A stretch of DNA of 64,000 bases from an uncultured Mailhella sp. (GTDB lineage Bacteria; Desulfobacterota; Desulfovibrionia; Desulfovibrionales; Desulfovibrionaceae): NCBI RefSeq assembly GCF_963931295.1, contig NZ_OZ007001.1, positions 186,001 to 250,000 of the forward strand, in the 5' to 3' direction. Position numbers and translations under genes: made by a program. Under the pieces are notes generated by a model. That model made no database searches. It was not told where the DNA came from and saw only the letters and a list, made by a program, of their open reading frames with translations. Below, in pieces: positions 11,941-20,622 of this stretch; the stretch's first letter is position 1; the number at the start of each line of letters is the position of its first letter.

Positions 11941-12355
11941 GTGAGGGGAACAGGCTCATGAGCGGGGGCCGGCGGGGCGTGCTGTTCCCAACTCCAGGGC
12001 AAAAAACGAGAGGAAAAGATTCGGGAAATGCCGCCTGAGACATGATGCATGAAGCGTAATGAAGACAGGAAAACGTCGTCGCTCCTGCATTCGTCCGTCA
12101 AAACGCGGCAAAATGAGAGAATCCGAGGCATGTTGCGGCGTGAAACAGGGCGGAAAGAAAATGTTACATTGCTGAAAATCCGCATGCCGCAAGGGATACA
12201 GGGACGATGCGGAGCAAATTCCCTGTCCGTCCTCTTGCGTATCGCAAAAAAGTCCGGCATAGAGGATTCTCGGCCATCGGCGAACATTCTGCCGATAAAA
12301 ACACTGCAACCTCAAGATGTTACAGGGACAGCTCCGCTGTCTTCAAGGAGGAACC
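11941..12355 (+). other. Spacer upstream of the rhodanese gene
   Basis: 415 bases with no gene I can support. A 144-codon frame at 12049-12483 runs into the rhodanese gene out of frame and shows no family features. The stretch is less G+C-rich than its surroundings (for example around 12150-12175), which would suit a promoter region, but no convincing -35/-10 pair was found. Confidence 0.4.
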
Positions 12356-12757
12356 ATGAAACTTGCCCGCTTCGGCGTAACTCTTCTTCTCGCCGTCACG
12401 CTTTTCGTCTCCCCCTGCTTTGCCGCCGATCTTCCCCAGTCCGGCAGCCTCACCCCGGCCCAGACCACGGAACTCGTGAATGACCTCGGCGACGACCTTG
12501 TGGTTCTCGACGTGAGAACTGAGGCGGAATTCCACGACGGCCACGTCAAAGGAGCCATCAACATTCCCGTGGAAGAGCTCGTCTCCCGCATTCAGGAAGT
12601 GCCGGAAGGCAAACCCATGCTCATCATCTGCCGTTCCGGCCACCGCGCCTCCATTGCCTTCAAGATTCTGCGCGAACAGGGCCGTTCCACCGATCAGGTG
12701 TGGTATCTCACCGGCTATACCGACTACAGCTCCGGCGCGCCGCGCTTCTACAGATAA
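12356..12757 (+). CDS. Exported single-domain rhodanese-like protein
   Basis: Small sulfurtransferase-type domain, 133 residues from ATG 12356 (AAGGAGG 6-9 bases upstream). Residues 1-23 are a signal peptide (basic start, Leu/Val core, cleavage near CFA-A), so it should act in the periplasm. The rhodanese fold is visible: VLDVRTEAEFHDGHVKGAINIP, then LIICRSGHRAS with the active-site cysteine and its loop CRSGHR. Monocistronic, between two terminators. The natural sulfur acceptor cannot be told from sequence. Confidence 0.88.
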   Translation: MKLARFGVTLLLAVTLFVSPCFAADLPQSGSLTPAQTTELVNDLGDDLVVLDVRTEAEFHDGHVKGAINIPVEELVSRIQEVPEGKPMLIICRSGHRASIAFKILREQGRSTDQVWYLTGYTDYSSGAPRFYR

Positions 12758-12795
12758 CCTTCGTGCATGAGCCTCGGGGCTCCGCAGCAATTCCG

Positions 12796-12822
12796 TCGGG
12801 GGGAACCTTCCCCCCGATTTTT
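12796..12822 (+). terminator. Intrinsic terminator after the rhodanese gene
   Basis: Perfect 10-base stem TCGGGGGGAA / TTCCCCCCGA with a 2-base loop (the loop opens further in practice), followed by TTTTT. 38 bases after the stop codon. Confidence 0.85.
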
Positions 12823-13000
12823 CTCCGCTCAAAACGCCAGCCCCGCCTCACTCCGCAACACTCCTCCGCCCCTTCATTCTCCGGCACGCCTGCCCACAGC
12901 TTCCTTTTTCCCCCCAAAAAAACCCGCTCGCTATTTTCTCCACTGCTCCGACTCTCTTTTCCCGGAGCGATATTTTCTTCCCTCGAGTGCCTCCATTTCC

Positions 13001-13855
13001 CGTTTGCGCAAGACACGCTCTTCGGCCTGCGGGACTTGCACGACGGCGGCTGCGTTAACGCCGGAAGTGAATTCCGACTACGCGCTGCCGTCGGCCGGGC
13101 TCCTGACGTCGCCCGGGGCCCCAGTGCGTTGAAAGACGGCCTTCCGGCAGGCACTCCCCCCCTTCGCCCTTCGCTTCGGGCGTAATTTTCCCGTTCCCCC
13201 TGTCCTGCCGATCCGGCGAAGCCGGGAGGCAGAAACAGGGGGGCGCGGGGGGAATTATTTCTGACCTTGCAGACTTCCGAAAAACGCACAGCCCCGTTTG
13301 CGCAAGACACGCTTTTCGGCCTGCGGGACTTGCACGACGGCGACTGCGTTTAACGCCGGAAATGAATTCCGGCTACGCGCTGCCGTCGGCCGGGCTCCTG
13401 ATGTCGCCCGGGGCCCCAGTGCGTTGAAAAACGGCCTTCCGGCATGCACTCTCCCCCTTGCCCTTGGCTTCGGGCATAATCTTCCCGTTCACCCTGTCCT
13501 GCCGGACCGGCGAAGCCGGGAGGCAGAAACAGGGGGGCGCGGGGGGAATTATTTCTGACCTTGCAGACTTCCGAAAAACGCACAGCCCCGTTTGCGCAAG
13601 ACACGCTTTTCGGCCTGCGGGACTTGCACGACGGCGACTGCGTTTAACGCCGGAAATGAATTCCGGCTACGCGCTGCCGTCGGCCGGGCTCCTGATGTCG
13701 CCCGGGGCCCCAGTGCGTTGAAAAACGGCCTTCCGGCATGCACTCTCCCCCTTGCCCTTGGCTTCGGGCATAATCTTCCCGTTCACCCTGTCCTGCCGGA
13801 CCGGCGAAGCCGGGAGGCAGAAACAGGGGGGCGCGGGGGGAATTATTTCCCCCGC
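13001..13855 (+). repeat. Tandem array of a 294-bp repeat, three units
   Basis: Unit starts CGTTTGCGCAAGACACGC at 13001, 13295 and 13589, exactly 294 bases apart; units 2 and 3 look identical over the compared length, unit 1 differs at scattered positions. Each unit holds hairpins (GCCGGAA..TTCCGGC; GGCCGGGC..GCCCGG; CTGCCGGACCGGCGAAGCCGG..GGCAG) and G-runs before AATTATTT. Internal units join through CTGACCTTGCAGACTTCCG; the last unit ends instead with TTTCCCCCGCATGCC and a CTGCCTTT tract. Related units lie at 36.0 and 51.1 kb. Open frames on either strand inside the array are by-products of the repeat. Confidence 0.93.
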
Positions 13856-14026
13856 ATGCCTTTTCTGCCTTTCAGCCTTTCCCATTTGCTGAAAAGTGCT
13901 GGGGCGTGCGTTTTTTTAGAAATGGGGCGGTCTGGTGTCTTGCGTTTTCGGGGCAACGGGTCTAACGTTTGGCCGCCTTTGCGTCTTTATTCATGCGGGG
14001 CGCACACGTTCAGACTCGGGGAATTT
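13856..14026 (+). other. Leader of the hydrogenase-like operon
   Basis: 171 bases between the repeat array and hyfB. GGGGAA at 14018-14023 is a good ribosome site for ATG 14027. No convincing sigma-70 or sigma-54 promoter was seen. Confidence 0.35.
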
Positions 14027-16042
14027 ATGGAAACGTTTCTTCTGGCACTTCTGCTCATGGCGGCGGGGGCGCTGCTTACGGGCGCGATTGCGCTGCGTCC
14101 GGTGAGTGCAGGCACGAACAGGACCGCCAACTTCATTGGTCCGGCCTGTGCGGCTGCGGCCTGCATGCTCGGCGCATACGGTCTTTTTTCCGGCGGCTGG
14201 AGCAGCGCGGAGAGCTTCATGCTCCCCTGGGGGCTTCCGTTCGGCGCGTTTGCGTTCGGTCTGGACCCGCTCTCCCGTCTTTTTCTGCTGCCCGTGTTTG
14301 CGCTGGGCTTCACCTGTGCGCTTTCCGGGTGCATTTCGCTGCGGCACAGCGATCCGGCCGAGCACAATCTCGGCGCGCACTGGCTTTTCTATCTGCTTCT
14401 GCTGCTCGGCATGACCTGCGTGATGACCGCACGGGACGCGCTTTTCTTCATGCTCTCGTGGGAGATCATGTCGCTCTCTCCGTTCTTCCTCATCGACTTC
14501 AACGACCGCGACAGTCAGGTGCAGGACGCATCCTGGGTCTATCTGGTGGCCGCGCATCTCGGCGCGGTGCTGCTCATCGCCTTTTTCGCTCTGCTCTGGC
14601 AGCAGAGCGGCTCCACGCTGTTCGCCGTCATGGCCGCCAAGGCTCCCGCGCACGTCACTGCGCTGTTTCTGCTGGCGCTCTTCGGCTTCGGCGCAAAGGC
14701 CGGTCTCGCGCCTCTGCACGTCTGGCTTCCGGAAGCCCATCCCGCCGCGCCGAGTCACGTTTCCGCCCTGCTCTCCGGCGCCATGCTCAACGCCGGTCTT
14801 TACGGCATCATCCGCTCCTTCGACTTCTTCGGCCCGGCGCAGTCCCTGCCCGGCTGGTGGGGCTGGCTGCTCATGGCCGTGGGCATTCTCACCGCTCTCA
14901 TGGGCATTCTGAAAGCCCTCGGGCAGAGCAATCTCAAGCGTCTGCTCGCCTACTCCAGCGTGGAAAACATGGGCCTCATGGTCATGGGAGCAGGCATCGG
15001 GCTTGTGGGCATACACAGCGGCAGCGCCTGGGCCGCCGCTCTCGGCTTTGCCGGATGTCTCTTCCACATGCTCAACCACTCCGCCTTCAAGGGCCTGCTT
15101 TTCCTGTGCGCGGGCGAAGTGCTGCACGCCGCAGGCACCGTCAACATGACCGCCCTCGGCGGCGTGCAGCAGCGAATGCCCATGCTGGGCGCTCTCTTCG
15201 CCCTCGGCGCGGCTTCCATTGCCTGCCTGCCTCCCTTCAACGGCTTTGCCGGTGAATTCGTCCTCTCCCTCTCCATGCTCCGCTCCCTTGAACTCCCCGG
15301 GATGGAACAGAAAATCGCCATGCTCGCCTGTCTCACCGGTCTCATGCTCACCAGCGGCCTTGCCGCCGCCGTGTACGCCAAGGCCTACGGCATGACCTTC
15401 CTCGGTCAGCCCCGCTCCGAAGCGGCCGCACACCTGCACGCGCCGGAAAATCGTCTGCTCCTGCCCCTCTGCCTTCCCGCGGCCGCCTGCGTTCTCGGCG
15501 GACTGTTCGCTCCCTGGGCCTTCAGCATGATTCAGCCCACGCTGGACTTCATTCCCGTCATGCACGCGGGCCTCATTCAGCCCGCGGCAGGCGTCATCGA
15601 CGCCACGGAAACGCTGCTCGGCAAGATCTCTCTGTTCGGCGGCGCGGCCCTTGTGCTCGTGCTCCTTCTGCTTCTCGTGCGCCGGGCGCTGCTCGCAAGG
15701 CGCGGCGTCAGACGCGGCCCGGTGTGGGGATGCGGCTACCAGTATGGCACGCCCCGCATTCAGTACACCCCCGCCTCCTTCGTGGAGCCCGCCGCCCGCA
15801 TCTTCGGCTCCGTCATGGGCACCACCGTGTCCGCGCAAAAGCCCGAAGGCTTCTTCCCCGCGCCCGTCTCCCTCGACGCGGACGCCCCGGACGTGGTGCG
15901 CAGCCGCTTCTACACGCCCATTTTCCAGTGGACCGAACGCGCCTGCAACACCCTCAAAATTCTCCAGAACGGCCGGGTCAACATGTATATTCTCTACATC
16001 CTCGTCACGCTGGTGGCGCTTCTCATCTGGGGGATAGCATAA
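14027..16042 (+). CDS. hyfB: HyfB-like proton-translocating antiporter subunit (NuoL/MrpA family)
   Basis: Large membrane subunit of a complex I-like/group 4 hydrogenase-like complex; members of this family form the ion-pumping arm. 671 residues from ATG 14027, matching HyfB length; the open frame upstream runs through repeat DNA. About 16 hydrophobic helices. The core antiporter signature is visible: MLSWEIMSLSPFF, APLHVWLPEAHPAAPSHVSA with its conserved lysine helix before it, and LKRLLAYSSVENMGL. First gene of six tightly packed + strand genes; stop and hyfC start share one base (TAATG). Confidence 0.9.
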   Translation: METFLLALLLMAAGALLTGAIALRPVSAGTNRTANFIGPACAAAACMLGAYGLFSGGWSSAESFMLPWGLPFGAFAFGLDPLSRLFLLPVFALGFTCALSGCISLRHSDPAEHNLGAHWLFYLLLLLGMTCVMTARDALFFMLSWEIMSLSPFFLIDFNDRDSQVQDASWVYLVAAHLGAVLLIAFFALLWQQSGSTLFAVMAAKAPAHVTALFLLALFGFGAKAGLAPLHVWLPEAHPAAPSHVSALLSGAMLNAGLYGIIRSFDFFGPAQSLPGWWGWLLMAVGILTALMGILKALGQSNLKRLLAYSSVENMGLMVMGAGIGLVGIHSGSAWAAALGFAGCLFHMLNHSAFKGLLFLCAGEVLHAAGTVNMTALGGVQQRMPMLGALFALGAASIACLPPFNGFAGEFVLSLSMLRSLELPGMEQKIAMLACLTGLMLTSGLAAAVYAKAYGMTFLGQPRSEAAAHLHAPENRLLLPLCLPAAACVLGGLFAPWAFSMIQPTLDFIPVMHAGLIQPAAGVIDATETLLGKISLFGGAALVLVLLLLLVRRALLARRGVRRGPVWGCGYQYGTPRIQYTPASFVEPAARIFGSVMGTTVSAQKPEGFFPAPVSLDADAPDVVRSRFYTPIFQWTERACNTLKILQNGRVNMYILYILVTLVALLIWGIA

Positions 16043-16971
16043 TGAACCTCTGGCTCTATCTCGCCGAGCTTACCCTCGCGCTTGTTCTTGCGCCGCTCGC
16101 CCTCGGCATCGTCAACCGCGTGAAGGCCAAGTTTGCCGGAAGACGCGGCAAGCCCCTGCTCCAGCTCTACTACGACCTCGCCAAGCTCATCCGCAAAGGC
16201 GAAGTGCTCGGCAACGGCACTACCTGGGTATTCATTGCAGGCCCCGCCGTGGCCCTGGCTTCCTCCGCAGCCGCGCTTGCCCTGATCCCCCTCGGCGGCG
16301 TATCCTCTCCCTTCGCCTTCCAGGGCGACTTCATCCTCTGCGCCTATTTGCTCGGCATGGGCCGCTTTGCCACCATTCTCGCCGCCCTCGACACGGGGTC
16401 TCCCTTCGAGGGCATGGGAGCAAGCCGCGAAGCCCTGTTCGGCGCACTCGCCGAACCCGTGCTCTTTCTTGCGCTGCTCGCCGTAGTCACCGCCGCGGAG
16501 AGCCTCGGCGTGCAGAAGGAACTCTCCCTCTCCACTCTCTTCAACGGATTCGCCCCGCAGGCCTGGCTCAGCGGCCGACCGGAACTTGTCATGCTCGTAT
16601 TCGTCATGGGCGTGCTCCTGCTCGTGGAAAACTGCCGCATTCCCGTGGACGATCCCACCACGCACCTTGAGCTCACCATGATTCACGAAGTCATGGTGCT
16701 CGATCACTCCGGACCCAACCTCGCCTTCGTGCTTTACGGTTCCGCCATCAAGCTGTGCCTGTTCTCCTCTCTGCTCACGGGACTCGTCCTTCCGGTCATG
16801 CCCGTCTGGGCGCACACGCTCTGCTCCCTGCTCGGACTCTTCCTTGCCGCGTGCGCCGTGGGCGTCATCGAATCCGTCATGGCGCGCCTGCGCATGCATG
16901 TCGTACCCGCGCTCATCGGTCTCGCCGGCTCCGTCGCCGCCTTCGTTCTCATTCTGACCCTGGTTCGGTAG
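16042..16971 (+). CDS. hyfC: HyfC-like membrane subunit (NuoH family)
   Basis: NuoH/HyfC/EchB-type subunit that connects the peripheral redox arm to the antiporter arm. 309 residues, about eight membrane helices. Seen: KPLLQLYYDLAKLIRKGEV (a family hallmark near residue 35) and the charged loop RIPVDDPTTHLELTMIHE, which corresponds to the conserved acidic funnel residues. Overlaps hyfB by one base and lies 3 bases before hyfE. Confidence 0.92.
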   Translation: MNLWLYLAELTLALVLAPLALGIVNRVKAKFAGRRGKPLLQLYYDLAKLIRKGEVLGNGTTWVFIAGPAVALASSAAALALIPLGGVSSPFAFQGDFILCAYLLGMGRFATILAALDTGSPFEGMGASREALFGALAEPVLFLALLAVVTAAESLGVQKELSLSTLFNGFAPQAWLSGRPELVMLVFVMGVLLLVENCRIPVDDPTTHLELTMIHEVMVLDHSGPNLAFVLYGSAIKLCLFSSLLTGLVLPVMPVWAHTLCSLLGLFLAACAVGVIESVMARLRMHVVPALIGLAGSVAAFVLILTLVR

Positions 16972-16974
16972 CCT

Positions 16975-17619
16975 ATGTCCTCGCTCTTCCAGTTCGTCAT
17001 TCTGCTGCTGCTCATCACCGACCTCATCATGCTCTGGTCGGGACGCATTCTCATGCTCATACGCCTCTCCGCCGTGCAGGGCGTACTGCTCGCCGCGCTG
17101 CTGCTCCTGCCCGTGAACGGAGGCCTCGACGCCGAACACGTTTTCCTTGCCGCGGCGGTGTTCGCCCTCAAGGGTGTGGGCTTCCCCGTCTTTCTCCGGC
17201 ACGTCTGCCACAAGCTCGGCATCGAACCCATGGTGCGCCCCAGACTCGGCCGCATGTATCCCATGGCCGCCGGACTCGCCGGACTCGCCTTCTCCCTCTG
17301 GCTCGAAGGGCGCATTCCGGCCGTGGTCGATCTCTTTCCGCCGCTGCTCTTTCCCGTGGCTCTCACCACGCTTTTCTGCGGCCTCATCCTCGTGGTGGGC
17401 TGCGCCAAGGCCCTCGCTCAGGTCACGGGCTACCTCGTGGTGGAAAACGGCATCTTCATTCTCGGCATTCCCCTCATGACCGAAGGTTCGGTCTGGTTTG
17501 AACTCAGCATCCTGCTCGACGTCTTCGCCGCCGTGTTCGTCATGGCCATCGCCATCAACCACATCAGCAGCGCCTTCGATTCCATCGACGTGGCGCGCTT
17601 CCGCAACCTGAGAGACTGA
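16975..17619 (+). CDS. hyfE: HyfE-like membrane subunit (NuoK-like)
   Basis: 214 residues made almost entirely of hydrophobic helices, about six. Hydrogenase-4 subunit E proteins are of this size and contain a NuoK-like portion. Identification rests on size, topology and position between HyfC- and HyfF-type genes. One base separates it from hyfF. Confidence 0.82.
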   Translation: MSSLFQFVILLLLITDLIMLWSGRILMLIRLSAVQGVLLAALLLLPVNGGLDAEHVFLAAAVFALKGVGFPVFLRHVCHKLGIEPMVRPRLGRMYPMAAGLAGLAFSLWLEGRIPAVVDLFPPLLFPVALTTLFCGLILVVGCAKALAQVTGYLVVENGIFILGIPLMTEGSVWFELSILLDVFAAVFVMAIAINHISSAFDSIDVARFRNLRD

Positions 17620-17620
17620 C

Positions 17621-19123
17621 ATGATCCTCGCCCTGCTTCTTCTCGTTCCGCTTCTGGCCGGACTTCTCATGCTCATTCCCGGGTCGTGGCCCCGCCGCGG
17701 TCTGCTCGCGGTCACCGCCGTCGCGCATCTGGCCCTCGCCTCGCTCACATTGCGCGACCTGCTTGGCGGCAGGCATCCCTCGGCCCTCTTCGGCCTGCTT
17801 CAGCCCGACATGCTCGGCACGGTCTTTCTCATGCTCGCCGCCGTGCTCTTCACTGCGGCATCCTTCTATGCCGTGGGCTACCTGCGCGACGAAGACAAAA
17901 AACACGTCAAGCGCGACATCCAGAAAGGCCAGCTCTTCACCAACGCCCCGGAAACGCGCTTTCTCTCCTGCCTGTGCTTCTTCGTGGCCGCCATGACGCT
18001 CGTCACCACCACCGCCAATCTCGGCGCGCTCTGGGTCGGCATCGAACTCACCACCCTCGCCAGCGCGCCGCTCATCTATTTTCACCGGCATCAGAGCTCC
18101 ATGGAAGCCACCTGGAAATATCTCATGATCTGCTCGGTGGGCATCGCCCTTGCGCTGCTCGGCAACATTCTCATGAGCGTGGCCTTCCACAATCCCGCCG
18201 CGTCCGCCGTCGAAGGCATGGATCAGCTTTCCGCCTTCATGGCGAGCGCCCGCGGCATCGAGGGCACGGATCGCGTGCTCTGGCTCAAGGCCGCCTTCAT
18301 CTTTCTGCTTGTGGGCTACGGCACCAAAATGGGCCTCGCGCCCCTGCACACCTGGCTGCCGGACGCCCACAGTCAGGCGCCCTCCATGGTGTCGGGCCTG
18401 CTTTCCGGCGCGCTGCTCAACTGCGCCCTGCTCGGCATTCTGCGCGGGCATCAGATCATGCAGGCCGCGGGCCTCGGCGAGTTCAGCGGCAAGCTGCTTG
18501 TGTTCTTCGGCCTGCTCTCCATGATCACCGCCGCGGTGTTCATCGTGGGTCAGGGCCACTACAAGCGCCTGCTCGCCTACTCCAGCGTGGAACACATGGG
18601 CATTCTCGCCCTGGCCTTCGGCGTGGGCGGCAGCGCCCTGTTCGGCGGCATGCTCCACGCCGTGTGTCACTCCCTCACCAAGTGCATGCTCTTTCTCGTG
18701 GCGGGCAACATTCTTACCCGCTACCATTCCCTGTCGAGCTACGACGTGCGCGGCCTCAGACAGGACATGCCTCTCTCGGGCGCGCTCTGGACGGCAGGTT
18801 TCCTTGCCATCGTGGGTTCGCCGCCCTTCGGCCTGTTCGTCAGCGAATTCATCATTCTGAAGGGTCTCTTCGCCCATGCCGGGCTCGCCGTGGCCCTCGT
18901 GTATCTCGCCGCGCTCGCCGTCATTTTCATCGGCATGTCCATTCCCGTGCTGCGCATGGCACAGGGCACGCCCCCGCACGACGTGCCCAGGGACTACCAC
19001 GAATCCCTGTTCAGCGTGCTGCCGCCCGCCGCGCTGTGCCTCGTGGCCCTCGGACTCGGCCTCGCCGTGCCCGACTGGCTTGTGGAAACGCTCAACCGCG
19101 CCGCCGCGCTTCTGGGGGCCTGA
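17621..19123 (+). CDS. hyfF: HyfF-like proton-translocating antiporter subunit (NuoM/N family)
   Basis: Second antiporter-type subunit, 500 residues, about 14 helices. Core motifs parallel HyfB: ELTTLASAPLIY, MGLAPLHTWLPDAHSQAPS, and YKRLLAYSSVEHMGIL. With HyfB it would give the complex two pumping modules; no separate HyfD-type third module is present. Stop and hyfG start overlap as TGATG. Confidence 0.9.
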   Translation: MILALLLLVPLLAGLLMLIPGSWPRRGLLAVTAVAHLALASLTLRDLLGGRHPSALFGLLQPDMLGTVFLMLAAVLFTAASFYAVGYLRDEDKKHVKRDIQKGQLFTNAPETRFLSCLCFFVAAMTLVTTTANLGALWVGIELTTLASAPLIYFHRHQSSMEATWKYLMICSVGIALALLGNILMSVAFHNPAASAVEGMDQLSAFMASARGIEGTDRVLWLKAAFIFLLVGYGTKMGLAPLHTWLPDAHSQAPSMVSGLLSGALLNCALLGILRGHQIMQAAGLGEFSGKLLVFFGLLSMITAAVFIVGQGHYKRLLAYSSVEHMGILALAFGVGGSALFGGMLHAVCHSLTKCMLFLVAGNILTRYHSLSSYDVRGLRQDMPLSGALWTAGFLAIVGSPPFGLFVSEFIILKGLFAHAGLAVALVYLAALAVIFIGMSIPVLRMAQGTPPHDVPRDYHESLFSVLPPAALCLVALGLGLAVPDWLVETLNRAAALLGA

Positions 19124-20613
19124 TGTTCAACTACAGAGAATCCATCGCCTGGAACGACATTCCCGTCATCGACATGGACGCGCTTTGCGCCTCGGTCTCG
19201 GAGCGCTGCCGCAAAGGCTGGCGTCTGCTGGCGTTTTTTGGCGTGCCCGATCCAAAGGGCACGGAAGTTCTGTGCATTCTAGCCGACGCCTCGGCCCGTC
19301 TGCTCGACGCCATGCGCGCCCGCCCGGGCCGCGCCTACGACGCGCTCACGCCGCACTGCCCGCAGGCGCATCTTTTTGAACGCGAGCTCTTCGAGACCTG
19401 GGGCATCGAACCCAGGGGGCACCCGTGGCTCAAGCCCGTGCGCTTCCGCCCGCAGGAAAACGGGCCGCGCTCGTCGCGCCCCGGCCCCGCCCAGACCGAC
19501 TACTACCGCGTGGAAGGCGCCGAAGTGCATGAAGTGGCCGTGGGCCCCGTGCATGCGGGCGTCATCGAACCCGGACACTTCCGCTTTCAGTGCTACGGCG
19601 AAAACGTGATGCATCTGGAAATCGAGCTCGGCTTTCAGCATCGCGACGCGGAACATCTCATTCTGCACTCTCCGGCAAAGCTCGTGCTGCCGCTCATGGA
19701 GAACATTGCGGGCGACACGGCCGTGGGGCACGCCACGGCGTACTGCACGGTGCTGGAGCGGCTTTGCGGGGTGAAGATCACGAACCGGGCGCATCTTCTG
19801 CGGCGTCTGGCGCTGGAGCTCGAACGCCTGGCCAACCATACCCGCGATCTCGGAGCCATCGGCGGCGACACGGGTTTTCTGCCCACCTCGGCATGGAACG
19901 GACGCATTACCGGCGACTTTCTCAACATCACGGCGGAGCTTTGCGGCAGCCGCTTCGGGCGCAACCTGCTCTGCCCCGGCGGGATGAAGTGGGACGCCGA
20001 CGCCGAGCTTTGCCGCTCGCTCATCACGAAGCTGCGGGCGGCCTATCGCGACGCGCGCGCCTCGGTGGACGTGATGCTGGAAACCTCAAGCGTGCTTGCA
20101 AGACTCACGGGCACGGGCAAGGTGTCGTTTGAAGACGCCCGCGCGCGCGGCCTCGTGGGCATGGCGGCTCGCGCCTGCGGCGTGTCCGTGGACGCGCGCA
20201 TGGACTGGCCGCTCTGCGATCTCGACAACGGCGCGCTGCACAAGCGCATGCGCACCACCGGCGACGTGCTTGCCCGCACGCTTCTGCGCAGCGACGAACT
20301 GAACGATTCCGCAGCCTCGGCCGAAACCGATCTCATGCAGCTCGGCTTTTCGTGCGGCGAGGAGCCGTGCCGCGTTTCGCTGCCCGCCATGCCTGCGTCG
20401 CGGCTTGCGGTGGCGCAGGTGGAAGGCTGGCGCGGCGAAGTGTGCCACGTGGGCGTTACCGCGGAAAACGGCGACTGGCTCGCCTACAAGATTGTGGATC
20501 CGTCCTTCCACAACTGGACGGGTCTTGCCATGGCCCTGCGCGGCGAGCAGATTTCCGACTTTCCGCTGTGCAACAAGAGCTTCAACCTGTCCTACTGCGG
20601 GCACGATCTGTAA
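19123..20613 (+). CDS. hyfG: HyfG-like (NuoCD-type) large subunit lacking Ni-Fe ligands
   Basis: 496 residues: an N-terminal 30-kDa/NuoC-like domain (about 1-125, ending in ERELFETWGIEPRGHPWL) fused to a 49-kDa/hydrogenase large-subunit domain starting VGPVHAGVIEPGHFRF. In true group 4 [NiFe] hydrogenases two CxxC pairs bind the metal. Here the first (ERxCGxCxxxH) reads ENIAGDTAVGH, with Ala196 and Thr199 in the cysteine positions, and the second (DPCxxC) reads DPSFHN, with Ser461 and Asn464. The flanking Gly, His, Asp and Pro are kept. The subunit is therefore intact but should not hold a Ni-Fe centre, as known for energy-converting-hydrogenase-related (Ehr-type) complexes and for complex I itself. 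Confidence 0.9.
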   Translation: MFNYRESIAWNDIPVIDMDALCASVSERCRKGWRLLAFFGVPDPKGTEVLCILADASARLLDAMRARPGRAYDALTPHCPQAHLFERELFETWGIEPRGHPWLKPVRFRPQENGPRSSRPGPAQTDYYRVEGAEVHEVAVGPVHAGVIEPGHFRFQCYGENVMHLEIELGFQHRDAEHLILHSPAKLVLPLMENIAGDTAVGHATAYCTVLERLCGVKITNRAHLLRRLALELERLANHTRDLGAIGGDTGFLPTSAWNGRITGDFLNITAELCGSRFGRNLLCPGGMKWDADAELCRSLITKLRAAYRDARASVDVMLETSSVLARLTGTGKVSFEDARARGLVGMAARACGVSVDARMDWPLCDLDNGALHKRMRTTGDVLARTLLRSDELNDSAASAETDLMQLGFSCGEEPCRVSLPAMPASRLAVAQVEGWRGEVCHVGVTAENGDWLAYKIVDPSFHNWTGLAMALRGEQISDFPLCNKSFNLSYCGHDL

Positions 20614-20622
20614 GGAAACGCC

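Noticed and set aside
12049..12483. 144-codon + strand frame upstream of and overlapping the rhodanese gene
   Set aside because: Out of frame with the rhodanese gene, no ribosome site, no recognisable domain.
12708..13310. 200-codon - strand frame and similar frames in the 13-kb and 51-kb arrays
   Set aside because: They read through the dispersed repeat, recur with each unit, and have no ribosome site or protein features.
13001..13855. Tandem repeat considered as a CRISPR array
   Set aside because: The unit is 294 bases and repeats in full without short direct repeats and unique spacers; no cas genes nearby.
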